Assembly: GCA_026075535.2 (NCBI GenBank)
Contig: AP026549.1
Span: 3,658,001 to 3,722,000 of the forward strand
Length of the DNA: 64,000 nucleotides
Origin: Tricholoma matsutake
Taxonomy: Eukaryota; Basidiomycota; Agaricomycetes; Agaricales; Tricholomataceae
Direction: 5' to 3'
The notes below the pieces were generated by a model. The model was given only the letters and a program-made list of their open reading frames with translations, was not told the DNA's origin and did no database searches. Below, in pieces: positions 1 to 10,236 of the stretch. Made by a program: the position numbers and the translations under genes. Numbering within the stretch: position 1 is the stretch's first letter; every line of letters starts with the position of its first letter.

Positions 1-171
1 TAGCTGTTTCAAAATATTCACATTACTAGCATCTATCACATCTCCTTGCATAGCTTTCAATCCACCTTACACATCCAAAATCACTGGCTTATCTCTTTTG
101 AACTTGGACTAATCTTCAACCTGAACATACAGCAAGCAAAGAAATACTCCATTGAGGTAAAGTGGATGATA
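1..171. other. Left flank, no gene seen
   Basis: AT-rich sequence with no coding pattern I can support. The nonamer TGGATGATA at 163-171 recurs directly after the A-rich tail of LINE-1 at 30426-30434, so this may be the target-site duplication that marks the 5' end of that LINE. Confidence 0.4.
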
Positions 172-652
172 CAGATCACTTCGATGGCAGGTCATATACA
201 TGCTTTGCATTCCAGTTTGCGGATTTGGCATTGTTTACATATGGAATGGTTGCAGCATAAGACCAAACACTCCTTCCTTTTCTGTATTTTATTTTTTTAT
301 TTTTTATTTATTTTATTTTACTTCACCCCTATCAGTATTGAGCCAGAAATATTGAGAAACCATGGATGACATCAACATTGATCAACAGTGAGAAACATCG
401 AGAAAACATTGATGAGGAGCTTCTTGATACTACCATCACCTCCGTTGGGGTCCCAATTGGTTCGACCACTAAGCTACTCTTCCTGTAATACCCCTCCTCT
501 TATCTCCCACCTAGTAACCTCCCCAGCCCATCCTCAAGTGCCCCATGCTGCCCTTCCTGCTTCCTTTCCCCCCTTGGACCCTCCCTGCTCCATGTCCAGA
601 AACAGCACCCAAGTATCCTCTCAGGGTGCCACCCCTGGGGTCCCAATCTTGA

Positions 653-1328
653 TTGTTACCATCACGCAACAACATCATGGCTGTCCTCTCTGGTGATCGA
701 AGCCCTGTCAGCAACCTTACTGAGGCTCGAAAATGGCTTGCAAGCAAGTCGTGGATATACCCTGGAGAACCCTTAGACCATAAGAAACTAGTTACTATCC
801 TTCTAACTGCTTCGTATACAGCCAAAGTGCCCCCTGACACAGCTGCAGCCATCCAGGCTGTTGCTTTCTCATAGAAGACAACATTCTAGATGCTAGCTCG
901 ACAACGATAGCCGAGGCAGTCACAGAAAAGCTCCAAACCCCACTAGACCCCTTCACCACAGAATTATCAACCACCAAGTCCTTCCTTGAAGCCACCTCTG
1001 CCCAACAGGTCTCCCTCGCCGTAGGCAAGAGGTTGCAACTAAACATGCCACTACCACCCACAACCTAGCCGAGTTATCAGATAACTTTAATCCCCACCAC
1101 CTCAGATGACACAACTAACCCCCACCCCCTTCCTCCACCTGGCCCACAATGTCCACCTACCCTGCTCCCCCCTCCCTCCCAACCAATACATACTCCCTTG
1201 GTCCCCCCAGGATATCTGTCTCCAGCAATGCATCCTCCTAGCAGCCCCCACACAGTCCTCATCCAGGTTGACATCAATGACACCTCAACCTTGAAAGACT
1301 GCTCCTCATCTCCAAGCTCCACAAATCC
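653..1328 (+). pseudogene. LINE-1 ORF1 relic
   Basis: Broken coding sequence that reads first in the frame of 653 (TASYTAKVPPDTAAAIQAVA) and then, after a frameshift near 870, in another frame (EDNILDASSTTIAEAVTEKL). A later patch near 1255-1280 reads VLIQVDIND, which resembles the part of LINE ORF1 just before its RNA-binding domain. The zinc knuckles expected at the ORF1 C-terminus are missing: the relic runs directly into the endonuclease near 1329, so an internal deletion is likely. In an active element the product would be a nucleic-acid chaperone that coats the LINE RNA. The assignment rests on position and on similarity to LINE-2 ORF1. Confidence 0.5.
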
Positions 1329-2174
1329 ATGAATGAACACCTACAGGAGCTCACTGATACTAACTACTCCTTCACAGACTGGTATATCCCCAAGAGAACC
1401 AGAACCCTATGTATATGGCAGCAGAATGTCTGCAAATCCCCTATTACACAACAATATGTCCTGAACTCAGCCTGCCCTGAAGACTGGGACATTATTGCCC
1501 TCCAAGAACCTTTTCTTGACAGCATCAGTAACACCAAAGCCTCCCCATACTGGAGAGTACTATACCCTACTGACCACCACAAGGATGGTAGTGACCACTC
1601 ATACTCCATCCTGCTCATAAACACTAACCTCTCTACTAATGCCTATACTCCACTAGACATACCCTGCAACGACATCACTGTAGTCCACTTTAGTGGCGAG
1701 TTCAGCCACCTCTCCATTCTCAACATCTACAATGATTGCACCCACAACAATAACCTCTCAGCCCTCTGGGACTTTCTCACATCCTCCACAGCTCTTATTC
1801 ACCCTACCCCACAGGACCAGATGATATGGCTAGGCGACTTCAACAGACACCACCCCCTCTGGGAGTCAGAAGATAACCACCACCTCAACTCATCCAAACA
1901 CAACATTGATCCACTTCTAGACCTCCTCCACGACTATGTCATCAACCTCACCCTCCCCTCTGGCATCCCCACTCTAGAAACAGCAACCAGCAACTGGACC
2001 CACCCTGACAATGTCTGGCAATCCCACAGCGATACTGACCCCATCATCTCCTGTGACATTAATGCAGCCCTTCGGCCCCCCAATGCTGACCACCTCCCCA
2101 TCATCACTGTTGTTGAGCTCCCTATTGCCCATTCCTCCTCTCCCCCCTCCCCCAACTTCTGTGAAACCAAATAG
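1329..2174 (+). pseudogene. LINE-1 ORF2 endonuclease domain (EEP family)
   Basis: A 281-codon open stretch carrying the order of motifs of the endonuclease/exonuclease/phosphatase fold: QQNVCKS near residue 32, LQEPF with the catalytic glutamate near residue 59, NIYND near residue 136, and WLGDFNRHHPLWE near residue 167. In LINEs this domain nicks the target DNA to start target-primed reverse transcription. The frame continues beyond an in-frame TAG at 2172-2174 into the reverse transcriptase linker (2175 onward, same frame), so a single stop separates the two domains. The N-terminal histidine-containing core looks intact, but the full domain end is shortened compared with usual copies. Confidence 0.8.
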
Positions 2175-3347
2175 AAAAAATTCAATGAAGCACTAGCCCT
2201 CTCTCTCAGCCTTCATCCTCCACCCCAGCAAATACACTCCAAAGCTGAGTCTGATACCTGTGTTGATGAACTGAGCTCTATTATCCAGGAAACAATAGCT
2301 GCACATGTTCCTATGAAGAAACCTACCCCATTCTCCAAGCAATGGTGGTGCTCCAAACTGAATGACCTCAAGAAGAAGAAAAACAAACTCAGTTATGAAG
2401 CCCACAAATTCTGCCACATTGCCAACCACCCAGCCAAAGCAGAACATGCAGCAGCTAGCTGCGAACTCGTCCAGGCAATCAAAAACAAGTGCAACTGGCT
2501 TGAAAACATCAAACCCCAGGAAATATACACTGCAAACAAATATGTCATCAATGAACCTTCCAACTTCTCATCTACCAGAATCCCCAACCTCAAGACAGTC
2601 ACCAATGGCACCATGTCACTAGCCTCCATGAACAATGACAAAGCCACTGCCCTCACTGTGTCCTTCTTTCCCCCTCCTCCCACCTTTTCCTCAGTCCCCA
2701 CAACATTTGAATACCCTGACCCCCTGTTTCTTCTCTCACTGATGAATCTGCCAAGCAGTTGCTCAACTCTGCTCCCACAAAGCCCCTGGCCCAGACGGCA
2801 TCCCTAACATGGTCCTCAAGAAATGTATTCACACCCTTGAAGATTTGCTATTCTACATCTTCCAAGCTGTCATCAAACTAGATGTGTACTACAGCAACTG
2901 GCTAACCAACAACCCTTGTCCTTTGCGAACCAGGCAAGCCAGCTTACAACATAGCAAAAGCCTACCGCCCCATCAGCCTTCTAGACACCATTGGTAAACT
3001 CCTATCTACCCTTGTTGCAGCTGACCTCTCCCACCTAGCTGAAAAACATGGTATGCTTTCCTCAGGCCAATTTGGTGGCCGTTCTGGCTGCAATATGACC
3101 AACACTATGCATGTCCTTGCCCACAAAGTTAAAGGGGCTTGGAGAACCAGTAAAGTAGCAGCTGCCCTCTTTCTAGATGTCCAGGGAGCTTTTCCCAATG
3201 CTGGCCATGCCCAACTGATCCATAACATGAAAACTAGATGAGTCCCCTCCTGCTACATCCACCTTACTGAACAAATGCTCACAGGTTGCAAAACTTGTGT
3301 TCAATGACTTTCTCTCCAAACCCATTCTCATAGACAATGGTACCACC
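2175..3347 (+). pseudogene. LINE-1 ORF2 reverse transcriptase, N-terminal part
   Basis: The endonuclease frame continues through PFSKQWWCSKLNDLKKKKN and WLENIKPQEIYTANKY, typical of the linker before fungal LINE reverse transcriptases. It shifts frame between about 2700 and 2778 to reach KAPGPDGIPNMVLKKC (2779-2826), and shifts again before 2918 to reach PGKPAYNIAKAYRPISLL and SGQFGGRSGC, ALFLDVQGAFPN. These are RT fingers and palm motifs A-B, with the first catalytic aspartate in FLDVQGAF near 3171-3194. The reading ends at the hAT insertion inside the GTTQGCPFS region (3340). Two frameshifts and a TGA at 3239-3241 make it a pseudogene. Confidence 0.8.
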
Positions 3348-3490
3348 TAGGCTGTAATTTACCCTCCCCCACCTATTCCGGTCAGAGTCCAGTTATTCTG
3401 GTTACTCCAGATGCTCAACTTAGAGTATATACCCTAATGGATAGTCAAATTTCAAGTCTTAAGTTGTCAAAGTGCCTACAAAATATATTT

Positions 3491-3582
3491 GTGCAGAGTA
3501 AGGATTGAACTCAAGACATCTTGATTAGAGTGATCACATGACAAACCAAACAGGTGTGCTTAACCAGTTGAGCCACAGGAGA
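3491..3582 (-). promoter_or_regulatory. tRNA-like pol III head, type T1
   Basis: On the minus strand an A-box-like TGGCTCAACTGG (3564-3575) and a B-box GTTCAATCC (3501-3509) are spaced about 54 bp apart. The D-arm stem GCTC/GAGC is perfect and a CACATG/CATGTG stem follows. The acceptor stem does not pair, so this is not a functional tRNA gene but a tRNA-derived segment of the SINE kind. It points outward, toward the left end of its element. Confidence 0.55.
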
Positions 3583-3667
3583 ATTATTAGTTAGTAATAT
3601 AAGGTTTATCCATGACACTCTAATTTTTTTCAAAGTAGTTAAGATCAAAATTTTTTAATTAACCACA

Positions 3668-3921
3668 TCCCTCACATTGAATGCCAGGGAGTGGGGATGA
3701 TTGTGATTACATACATAAACAAAAAATCCTCCCTCTCACAAGATGCGAGAGGGAGTTTTATTTATATACATAAAAAGCTAACCCCTCGCGCTGAATGTGA
3801 GGGGGGAGGTAAAAACATGAAGAAAAAAATCCCTTGGGGGAGGGGGGGCACAATACTAATAAATAATTAAAAGCACAAAAAAAATCCCTCCCCACACAAA
3901 GTGTGGGGGAGGGGGAGGGGA
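3668..3921. repeat. Row of four GC-clamped hairpins
   Basis: Four short palindromes follow each other: CATCCCTCACATTG with its CCAGGGAGTGGGG partner, CCCTCTCACAAGATGCGAGA, CCCCTCGCGCTGAATGTGAG, and CCCTCCCCACAC-AAA-GTGTGGGG. Each has a stem of C/T-rich against G/A-rich strands and a 3-6 base loop, separated by about 50-110 bp of AT-rich sequence. The same row appears inverted at about 12022-12300 in copy 2 of the host element. Confidence 0.65.
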
Positions 3922-3940
3922 CGTGACCCTGCTGTTGTCT

Positions 3941-4250
3941 GTCATTCCACCCATGATCCACCCCACGAGCAGTTGCTCATGAGGCTGGGGGTGGGTGGTG
4001 TGTTGTTGTCTCCTATCCCTGCACCTGGGCATCATTCCACCCATGTTCCACCCCATGAGCAGTTGCTCGTGAGGCTGGGGGTGGGTGGCTTGTCATCATT
4101 GTCATTCCACCCATGATCCACCCCACGAGCAGTTGCTTGTGAGGCTGGGGGCGGGTGGTGCATTGTCATCTCCTATCACTGTGTCTGGGCGCCATTCCAC
4201 CCATGTTCCACCCCATGAGCAGTTGCTCGTGAGGCTGGGGGTGGGTGGCT
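3941..4250 (+). repeat. Four tandem copies of a GAGCAGTTGCTC hairpin repeat
   Basis: Units of about 70-95 bp, each containing CATTCCACCCATG, then a near-palindrome such as CACGAGCAGTTGCTCGTG and GAGGCTGGGGGTGGGTGG. Cores lie at 3965-3980, 4055-4070, 4125-4140 and 4215-4230. The palindrome is perfect except for the central two bases. The same core recurs throughout the window, on both strands, in several different element families. Confidence 0.7.
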
Positions 4251-4536
4251 TGTCGTCATTCATCGCTGTCATCCCCTGTTTGGATTTCTGTTGTTTTCTT
4301 TTTTTTTTTTGGGGGGGGGTTTGGGGACATCAGTGTGATGTGGCACAAGTACAGAGGTTGGTGGGTGCTTACTAGGCAGGTACCCTTCTTCCGGGGTCTT
4401 CTGGCATCCCTCTGCACCCTCCTAGCCCATGTCAACAGCCTCACATCCCATTTGAATGGGGAGGAGGGGATCAGGTGGGCGTGGGCATGGGTTGCACGTT
4501 TTTCATCGTAGCAGGTCGTCCCCAGTAGTATACAAC

Positions 4537-4604
4537 CTAAAAACCAATAAATTACAATTAGTTGATTGATAAAAAGAAAAAGAGAAAAGAAAAAAAAAAC
4601 TTAT
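4537..4604 (-). other. Intron-like module (single copy)
   Basis: On the minus strand a T-rich tract begins ATAAGTTTTT, has CAACTAATTG as a branch-site-like box and ends TTTTTAG before GTTGTATAC. It is preceded (5' side) by GGCCCAAATGAC...TTGGGCC-type palindromic sequence. The homologous position in the inverted copy is 11429-11492, where six further modules follow in tandem. Confidence 0.55.
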
Positions 4605-4664
4605 CTATGGCCCAAATGACATTGCCATTATTTGGGCCTGCTTTCCATCCAGTCGGCTTGTTTG

Positions 4665-4790
4665 AAGGTGGTGGTGATGGTGGCAGTGGGCATGGGAATG
4701 GTGGTGGTGGGTGCGCATGCAGTGGTGGTGGTAGAGTGGAGAGGAGGAGGTGGTGGTGTTGACGATGGTGGTGGTGGTTGTGAGCTGGCA
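4665..4790 (+). repeat. GTGGTG-rich simple sequence
   Basis: Degenerate GGTGGTGGTGATGG repeats. Open frames across it code low-complexity Val/Gly or His tracts and are not genes. Confidence 0.7.
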
Positions 4791-4903
4791 GTCACATGTC
4801 ACATGTCATGCAATATGCATGTTTGCATATTCTGTTAATGGCTGCGGTTAACTATGCACCTTGGTTGGGTAATAAAGGTATTAGATGTATGTAGGTGAAT
4901 AAT

Positions 4904-4975
4904 GACTGGTAGCTCAGTGGTTAAGCGTGCTGTTATGTGTGCAGACCCAAGGTCGAGTGTTCAATTCTTGTTGTA
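4904..4975 (+). promoter_or_regulatory. tRNA-like pol III head, type T2
   Basis: A-box-like TAGCTCAGTGG (4910-4920) and B-box GTTCAATTC (4959-4967). A T-arm of CGAG/CTTG pairing surrounds GTTCAAT. It resembles a tRNA 5' half and T-arm but lacks a closed acceptor stem. It points outward to the right end of its element. The inverted counterpart is 10167-10236. Confidence 0.6.
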
Positions 4976-5449
4976 CGTTGAAATTTTATTTGGGAAAGCA
5001 TGTGCATTCTGGTTATTCCAGTTATGCTAGTTGCTGTGCATCCAGTCGATCTGACTGTTCCAGGTAAAAATGAGTCTGGGTAGATTCCAGGGATTCCAGA
5101 GGTAAAATTGACCCTCCAGTCCAATTGGAATTATGAATTGTGAGAAAAATATATGTAAATGGAATTCCCTGGAATTCCAGAAATTCTGATCGGAATCTGA
5201 CTGGAATAGGTGGAGGAGTGTAATGTACTCCACCTAGGGTAAAGCACAGGTGTGGGTCAACCTGCAGTAACTAGGTGGTGGGTTTGACAGGTACAGGTAT
5301 GGTTGCCAAAATGCCATACCTGTGGCACACCATACCTGTTTTGGTGGTGTCATGGATATTAATGGGTATTTAAGTCGATGGCCATGGAAGATGCCAGACA
5401 TTGATCAATGAGCCACCATTGTGAGAAATGACAATGAAATTTGTCATTT

Positions 5450-5492
5450 GTAAGTATTTTCATTCTTATTTCACAACTAACTGAGTTTTTAG
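5450..5492 (+). other. Intron-like tract, 43 bp
   Basis: GTAAGTATTTTC at the left, AACTAACTGAG box and TTTTTAG at the right, followed by GTTCTAACTACTG. It meets the GT, branch and AG rules of a basidiomycete intron, but no flanking coding sequence is visible. Confidence 0.45.
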
Positions 5493-5570
5493 GTTCTAAC
5501 TACTGCCCACACCGGCGACACAAAGCAAATGAAATGGCCCAAACAACGATCAAAGTAATTTGGGCCCCAG

Positions 5571-5636
5571 GTAAGTTTTTCTTTGTTCATATCTTGTTTT
5601 TCTTTATTCAACTAACTTCATTTTCATTGTTTACAG
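5571..5636 (+). other. Intron-like tract, 66 bp
   Basis: CAG|GTAAGTTTTTC at the left, CAACTAACTTC box and TTTACAG at the right. Preceded by a GGCCCAAACAACGAT and TTTGGGCC palindrome, the same arrangement as in the 10521-11492 array. Confidence 0.5.
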
Positions 5637-5639
5637 GTT

Positions 5640-6429
5640 TTCACTTACAATGATGTGACTACCATGACTGCGACCACCCCCATGACAATGATGACCGCAC
5701 GACCACAGCACCCCCAACTGCTGCCATGAGCAACTGCTTGCAGGTGGAAACGGGGAGCGATGGGTATGGGGATGATGAGATGGAGCAGGCATCACCACAT
5801 CTGATGCAACTACCATGACCGTGACCACCCCCACAATGACAATGACCACACAACCACAGCACCCCCAACTGCTGCCATGAGCAACTGCTCATGGGGTAGA
5901 AATGGGGAGTGACGGGGATGGGAACAACAAGATGGAGCAGGCATCACCACATCTGTGAGGGGCAGGGGCACTACTGCAAAGAAGGGGAAGGACCTCCTCT
6001 CTCCCCCTGTCTTGCTGTGAGCTAGACGGTGTTTTGTAGTAGTATTGTATAGAATTATGAAATACACAAATTCCTCCATCGCTCTCCTTGAGCAACAGAG
6101 GTGTTTTTTTTTTAAAGACCATTAAATAAAGTCCCTCTTTAAAAATATTTAATGTCTGTGGCTTAGATATTGTATACAAGGTGTAGTTAAGTTAGTACAG
6201 GGGTTATATAATACAAATACAGGATGTTCAACAGTGTAGAATGTCTAAATATGAGGCAAAAATGTGATCAAAACCATGGTGTATATATGTGGTGTCACAC
6301 TTGTGGTGTTTCATGACAGACTGTGGGTTAAACCTGTCACCATGGTTGTGGTGTTAGAATGGGTGCAGTATTGACAGGTGCAGGTGCAGTGTGTTAAATT
6401 TTACCCATGGTGTGACCCGTGCTACACCC
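5640..6429. repeat. Hairpin repeats and right arm of the hAT-type element
   Basis: Two copies of a roughly 160-bp unit at about 5650-5955 contain AACTGCTGCCATGAGCAACT, the reverse form of the dispersed hairpin. From 6170 to 6429 the sequence matches, in reverse orientation, the left arm of 14819-15110 (for example TGTGGTGTCACAC). No coding region is visible. Confidence 0.6.
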
Positions 6430-6431
6430 TA

Positions 6432-6500
6432 GTACCACCCAAGGCTGCCCCTTCTCCATGATCTTCTATGCCTTCTACAATGCCCCATTAATCTCCACAC
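6432..6500 (+). pseudogene. LINE-1, segment 2 of 5 (reverse transcriptase palm)
   Basis: Reads GTTQGCPFSMIFYAFYNAPL, the conserved RT motif just before the catalytic FVDD. It is bounded on the left by the GTACCACC duplication (6432-6439) and on the right by CTCCACAC (6493-6500), which reappears as CTCCACAG at 24759-24766 where the LINE resumes with IGFVDDSMFL. Confidence 0.85.
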
Positions 6501-6825
6501 TGGTAGGGACTACCATGGATGGACCCAGGTCCATCCAGGTGAATATCCATGGATCATCCATGGGTATATGAATACTACTATTTTGTATGCTCTCAAATGC
6601 TCTAATATATGTACCATGGTCTATTAAAATGGTTTAGCAAGGTCAATTACCTGCTGGAGTGCCTTGTTGGCAGTTGGCACTAGTGTTGCCATGAGGGCCC
6701 ATGTCTTCAAGTCGGACTTTTTTGATTGCTGTATATCTCTGTAAGTACATCATTGTAGAACATAAACTAACTGATGTGGGGTACATATTTATCGCTGCTA
6801 TTGACCAATCCAAAAATTACATAAA

Positions 6826-6912
6826 TTGGATTACTACATCTTGAGTTATTGACTGACAAAAATTCGGACTTTTTATACATGTCAGTCAATAACTCAAGAT
6901 GTAGTAATCCAA
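6826..6912. repeat. Perfect 33-bp foldback
   Basis: Arm 6826-6858 (TTGGATTACTACATC...) and its exact inverse 6880-6912 flank a 21-base loop. This was probably the centre of the MITE before the LTR insertion. Confidence 0.85.
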
Positions 6913-8250
6913 TGATGATACTCAACCCGAGAAAACCACCAAAACTGCCAATGAGGCAACCAATGATATTTGCACAAGTCAGAGGAAGGGTGCGAGACAT
7001 TCTGAATGTTCGTGGTCTGACCAAAGGGAAGACAACTAGTTTGTACTAGTTGTTAGACACCCCAGAGGTGCCCTATCGCTGAGGCAATGGAATGCGATGC
7101 TATAGCAATGCTGAACCACTACAATGTGACTATGTGACTCTACCAACATGGTCATGTGACTACCTGGAGTAGGTGACCACTCACCCTACTCCATTGTAAA
7201 GGTAGTTCTATAAGAGAGGAAGGTGTTTGGTGCAGTCTGATGGAGTATCGATCAATATCGAAGAGGATCAATGAGATCAATGGTGAATGATGTTTATCAT
7301 TGAGGGTTGATGTAGGAGTTCTAAGGACTATTTGGTGGATCGATAGTATATGAAGGTTATAGCTGATGGCTAGGAAGTGTTGGAGTGGTTACTAGTGCTA
7401 ATGATAAGAGGATCGAAAATTGATCGAGGTCGACGATGGTCGCAGAGGTTTCTCGTCAATTGAGAAAACTCATAGAAGTTTAGATTGTTTCAGAGGATAG
7501 ATCAGATTCTTAGAACTTTATATGAGGTGATATGTGAAGACAATTTCTTGTATTCCCAAGTAGATACTACAGAGTTTTATATGTTTTAAGAGAAACTTCC
7601 TAAAATGGTATAAGAAACATGTGTAAGAACATGAGGCAAAAGATATGAGTTAAAACACGAGGCCAAGATGAGACTGGGATCCAAACAAGAAAGAGATATA
7701 TCATATGACAAAGGAGTAATAAAGGGAAAGAACTAAAAGGAGACTGTCCTTTGTGTATAAACCACACTAAGTGTTGCAATAATCCATCCAGCAGGTTCTG
7801 TACGCGATAGGGACTTGGAATGAGGCTGACCTACTATCAGCAGGTTTGAGCACGAGTTGGAATACTCCCTAGCACATGGTATTCCACCATTTAGATAATG
7901 AATGTGGCATCCAATGTTGCTCGTAGTGTCTCGATGTCGATCGATAACATTCGACGATGGTTGATGATGGTCTATCGCAGTCGCAGTTGTTCAAAGTTGA
8001 TCAGGGATACTTGATGTTTGTTCAGAGGGTTCTTAGGGTGTTTCTAGATAGTCCTAGAGTTGTGCGATGTAGTTTCTCAGTATGATCGATGTCACTGGTG
8101 ATGTTTCAATGTGGTCGATATGATATCACGATCGATAGACTTGGTCGAGAGTGGTCACGCTGCTTCTGGGACATTGTAGGAGTTAGCTGATGTGATTAGA
8201 ATGTGGTTGTAATGGTGAATTGGCCTTTGAGCCGAGGAGACAACCTATCA
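6913..8250 (-). mobile_element. Solo LTR, about 1.34 kb
   Basis: On the minus strand it runs from TGATAGGTTGTC to GAGTATCATCA, a TG...CA structure. It is related to the 3' LTR at 20635-22021: the shared 3' end CTCAACCC/TGATGAT, the block ACAAGTCAGAGGAAGG, and a block near 7500-7760 matching 21290-21480 with the LTR TATA region. No internal domain remains, so it arose by LTR-LTR recombination. No clear target duplication was found (CCAA against CTGA). Confidence 0.65.
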
Positions 8251-8388
8251 CTGATTTATGTAATTTTTGGATTGGTCAATAGCAGCGATAAATATGTACC
8301 CCACATCAATTAGCTTATGTTCTACAATGATGTACCTACAAAGATATACAGCAATTAAAAAGTCTGATTTGAAGTCATGGCAGCACTA

Positions 8389-8522
8389 GTTGGCACACAT
8401 GATGTTATTTATTATACTGATTAAAATTTGTACTTAAGACTGCTTCTTTTAATCAAGAAATGGTTTTACACCAATAAATATTACTTTGAAACCTTCTGAA
8501 ATACCATAGGAATTTGTACAAT
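8389..8522. other. Remnant of the hAT shell, no gene
   Basis: AT-rich sequence between two insertions; by position it would belong to the 3' untranslated side of the minus-strand hAT transposase. Nothing else is seen. Confidence 0.5.
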
Positions 8523-9048
8523 TAGTGCTTAAAGGTCTGGTTACAAGGACCAAAAAAAGACCAAGACTGAACCAAACTGCAACCAATAGAACCAGACCTT
8601 TGGTCATGGTCCTGCTGGTTACAGTACCAGTCCGGTCTTCAGTCCACTGATCCTAGAGGAGCAGTAAAACCACTCAAAACCAGTCATAACCAGTCTTGAA
8701 CTGAACTTGCAGTTCACAACTTAGGATACAATAAATATTTATAATGCTAAATACTACCTGGGGCACACGAAGTTCAAATGGCTGGAATGTGGGCCATTTA
8801 AATATCCCAAGGTGAGCATGGACCATTTGCATATGTTTGCTCATTTTCATGCAGCAAGTGGTGCCACTTTTTTTTTGACATGTCGTTCACAACAACCAAC
8901 AATGCCACTTCCCCTCCTCCACCGCTCATCCACAACCACCACCGCTAACTCACCTGCTGACTCAGCACCCATTGGGGAATGGAACACATAGCTTCAACAA
9001 TGCCACATCACACACAAAATGGGCCCAAATGAATTGTTTGGTTTCCAG

Positions 9049-9102
9049 GTAAGTTTCTTTACTTTTTTTCTATAACCAACTAACTTTTCATTCTGTTTTT
9101 AG
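9049..9102 (+). other. Intron-like tract, 54 bp
   Basis: CCAG|GTAAGTTTC, CAACTAACTTTTC box, TTTTTAG|GTTCTAC. Preceded by GGGCCCAAATGAATTGTTTGG, an imperfect form of the palindrome found before the other modules. Confidence 0.5.
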
Positions 9103-9760
9103 GTTCTACTTCTGTAATAATGACATTACCACCCCCGAAATGGCCACCACACCTGAACGAACAACAAGCCTGAGCACCTGCACCCAGCCTCACGAGCCAC
9201 TGCTCATGGGGTGGATTGCTGGTGTGATGACAACAGATGGCGAGGCTAGGGGGTGATGACGACGAATGGCAAGGCTGGCAAATGACGACAATGATGAATG
9301 GCAAGGCCGGAGAACCACCACAATGAGCGGACATACAACACCAGACCCCAAAGACAGAAAACTGATCCCAATGCTGATGACAGCAAACTGACAGCAATGC
9401 CGATGACAAAGGTACGTGCTGTGACACCTAGTGCTGCCACGTCACTGCTAACAACCTCCCCTTGAAACAGGTAATGACAAATGACAAACCAGCACCTGCC
9501 CCCGCCACTGCGAGCTGCTGCTCGCAGGGGGGATCACGGGTGCTAATGGCCATGTCATCCTGTCGATGGGAGACGGTGATGACAATGACAACGACCGACT
9601 GACACCCTGCACTGTGCAACGACCACTTGCCACCACCCTCGCTTGCAAACACGAGGTTTCTTTTCTTTTTTTTCTTGGCTTTTTTTGTTTTGTTATCCAT
9701 GTTGCCTGCCACGTCACACCACCACCACCACCCTTGCTCACATATGCAAGGAGGGACTAA
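9103..9760. repeat. Hairpin-bearing spacer, no gene
   Basis: Contains further hairpin cores of the GAGCANNTGCTC type (about 9190-9210 and 9505-9525) in CCACTGCTCATGGGGTGGAT context, with GACAATGA-rich low-complexity sequence and a CCACCACCACC run. The open frames are compositional. Confidence 0.6.
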
Positions 9761-10166
9761 TTTATTTTTTACTTTAGTTTAAAATAATTTTAGTTGTATA
9801 ATAGTTGAAATAACCAGTTGCGACCAGTTATCGAACCAGGTAGGACTGGTCCTGTAGGGTCCAGTTCAGTTCATTGTAGTTTTCTAAATAAAGATGACCG
9901 GTTCGGTGAGTACTTTACACTCCCCCACCTATTCCAGTTGGATTCCGGTTCATCTGGCCAGAATTTCTGGAATTTCTGGAATCAAGTGGAATTTTTTTTG
10001 TATGTAGTTTTCCCTATGCAGCACAATTCCAGTCAGAATAAGGATCCAATTTACATCCGGAATCCCTGGAATCTGACCGGACTCATCACAACCGGAATAA
10101 CAGGAATAACTGGACTAACCAGAATAACCGGAATGCACGTGCTTTCCCAAATAAAAGTTTGACACA

Positions 10167-10236
10167 CATCAAGAATTGAACACTTGACCTTGGGTCTGCA
10201 CACATAACAGCATGCTTAACCACTGAGCTACCAAGC
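10167..10236 (-). promoter_or_regulatory. tRNA-like pol III head, type T2
   Basis: Minus-strand A-box TAGCTCAGTGG (10220-10230) and B-box GTTCAATTC (10173-10181), the same spacing as at 4904-4975. It faces the left end of its element. Confidence 0.6.

Larger units (their letters stand above)
172..3347 (+). mobile_element. LINE-1, segment 1 of 5 (I/Tad-like non-LTR retrotransposon)
   Basis: This is the 5' part of one non-LTR retrotransposon that continues at 6432-6500, 24759-24959, 25334-26687 and 29570-30425. The 5' boundary is set only by the possible TGGATGATA duplication and is uncertain. About 172-650 would be 5' untranslated sequence or unreadable ORF1. From 653 an ORF1 relic, an endonuclease and a reverse transcriptase follow. 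The 3' boundary is sharp: at 3340-3347 GTACCACC is the target duplication of a hAT-type insertion, and the same octamer reopens the LINE at 6432. Frames are broken by indels and stops, so the copy is dead. Confidence 0.75.
3357..5224. mobile_element. TIR element with outward-facing tRNA-like heads, copy 1
   Basis: Left end ATTTACCCTCCCCCACCT and right end (reverse strand) ATTACACTCCTCCACCTA form terminal inverted repeats, with GTA on both sides as the apparent duplication. A related inverted copy lies at 9913-12719. Each end carries a tRNA-like block pointing toward the nearest terminus (3491-3582 minus, 4904-4975 plus). Between them lie four GC-clamped hairpins, four copies of a GAGCAGTTGCTC repeat and one intron-like module (4537-4604, minus). 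No protein is coded. The superfamily is uncertain: a 2-3 bp duplication fits Tc1/mariner or PIF/Harbinger relatives better than hAT. Confidence 0.65.
3348..6431. mobile_element. hAT-type non-autonomous element with 8-bp duplication GTACCACC
   Basis: Starts TAGGCTGTA and ends GCTACACCCTA, so the ends are imperfect inverted repeats fitting the YARNG start of hAT termini. An exact octamer GTACCACC flanks both sides (3340-3347 and 6432-6439), and removing the element joins the LINE-1 reverse transcriptase into QGCPFSMI. No transposase is coded. Another TIR element (3357-5224) is nested only nine bases from its left end. The remaining body (5225-6431) has two intron-like tracts, GAGCAACTGCT hairpins and arms related to 14819-15110 in inverse orientation. 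Confidence 0.8.
6681..8388. mobile_element. hAT MITE with 8-bp duplication GTTGGCAC
   Basis: Ends TAGTGTTGCCATGA (left) and, on the minus strand from the right, TAGTGCTGCCATGA. Exact GTTGGCAC at 6673-6680 and 8389-8396. The inverted arms extend about 145 bp each (6681-6825 against about 8252-8388). A 33-bp perfect foldback lies at the centre and a solo LTR (6913-8250) was later inserted beside it. Its termini resemble those of the 24960-25333 element. Confidence 0.85.

Noticed and set aside
3941..4250. CRISPR-like array
   Set aside because: Repeat and spacer are not of regular length, the units are long palindromic transposon repeats, and the organism is a eukaryote.
4904..4975. Functional tRNA gene
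   Set aside because: A and B boxes are present but no acceptor stem or proper anticodon arm can be formed; treated as a tRNA-derived head.
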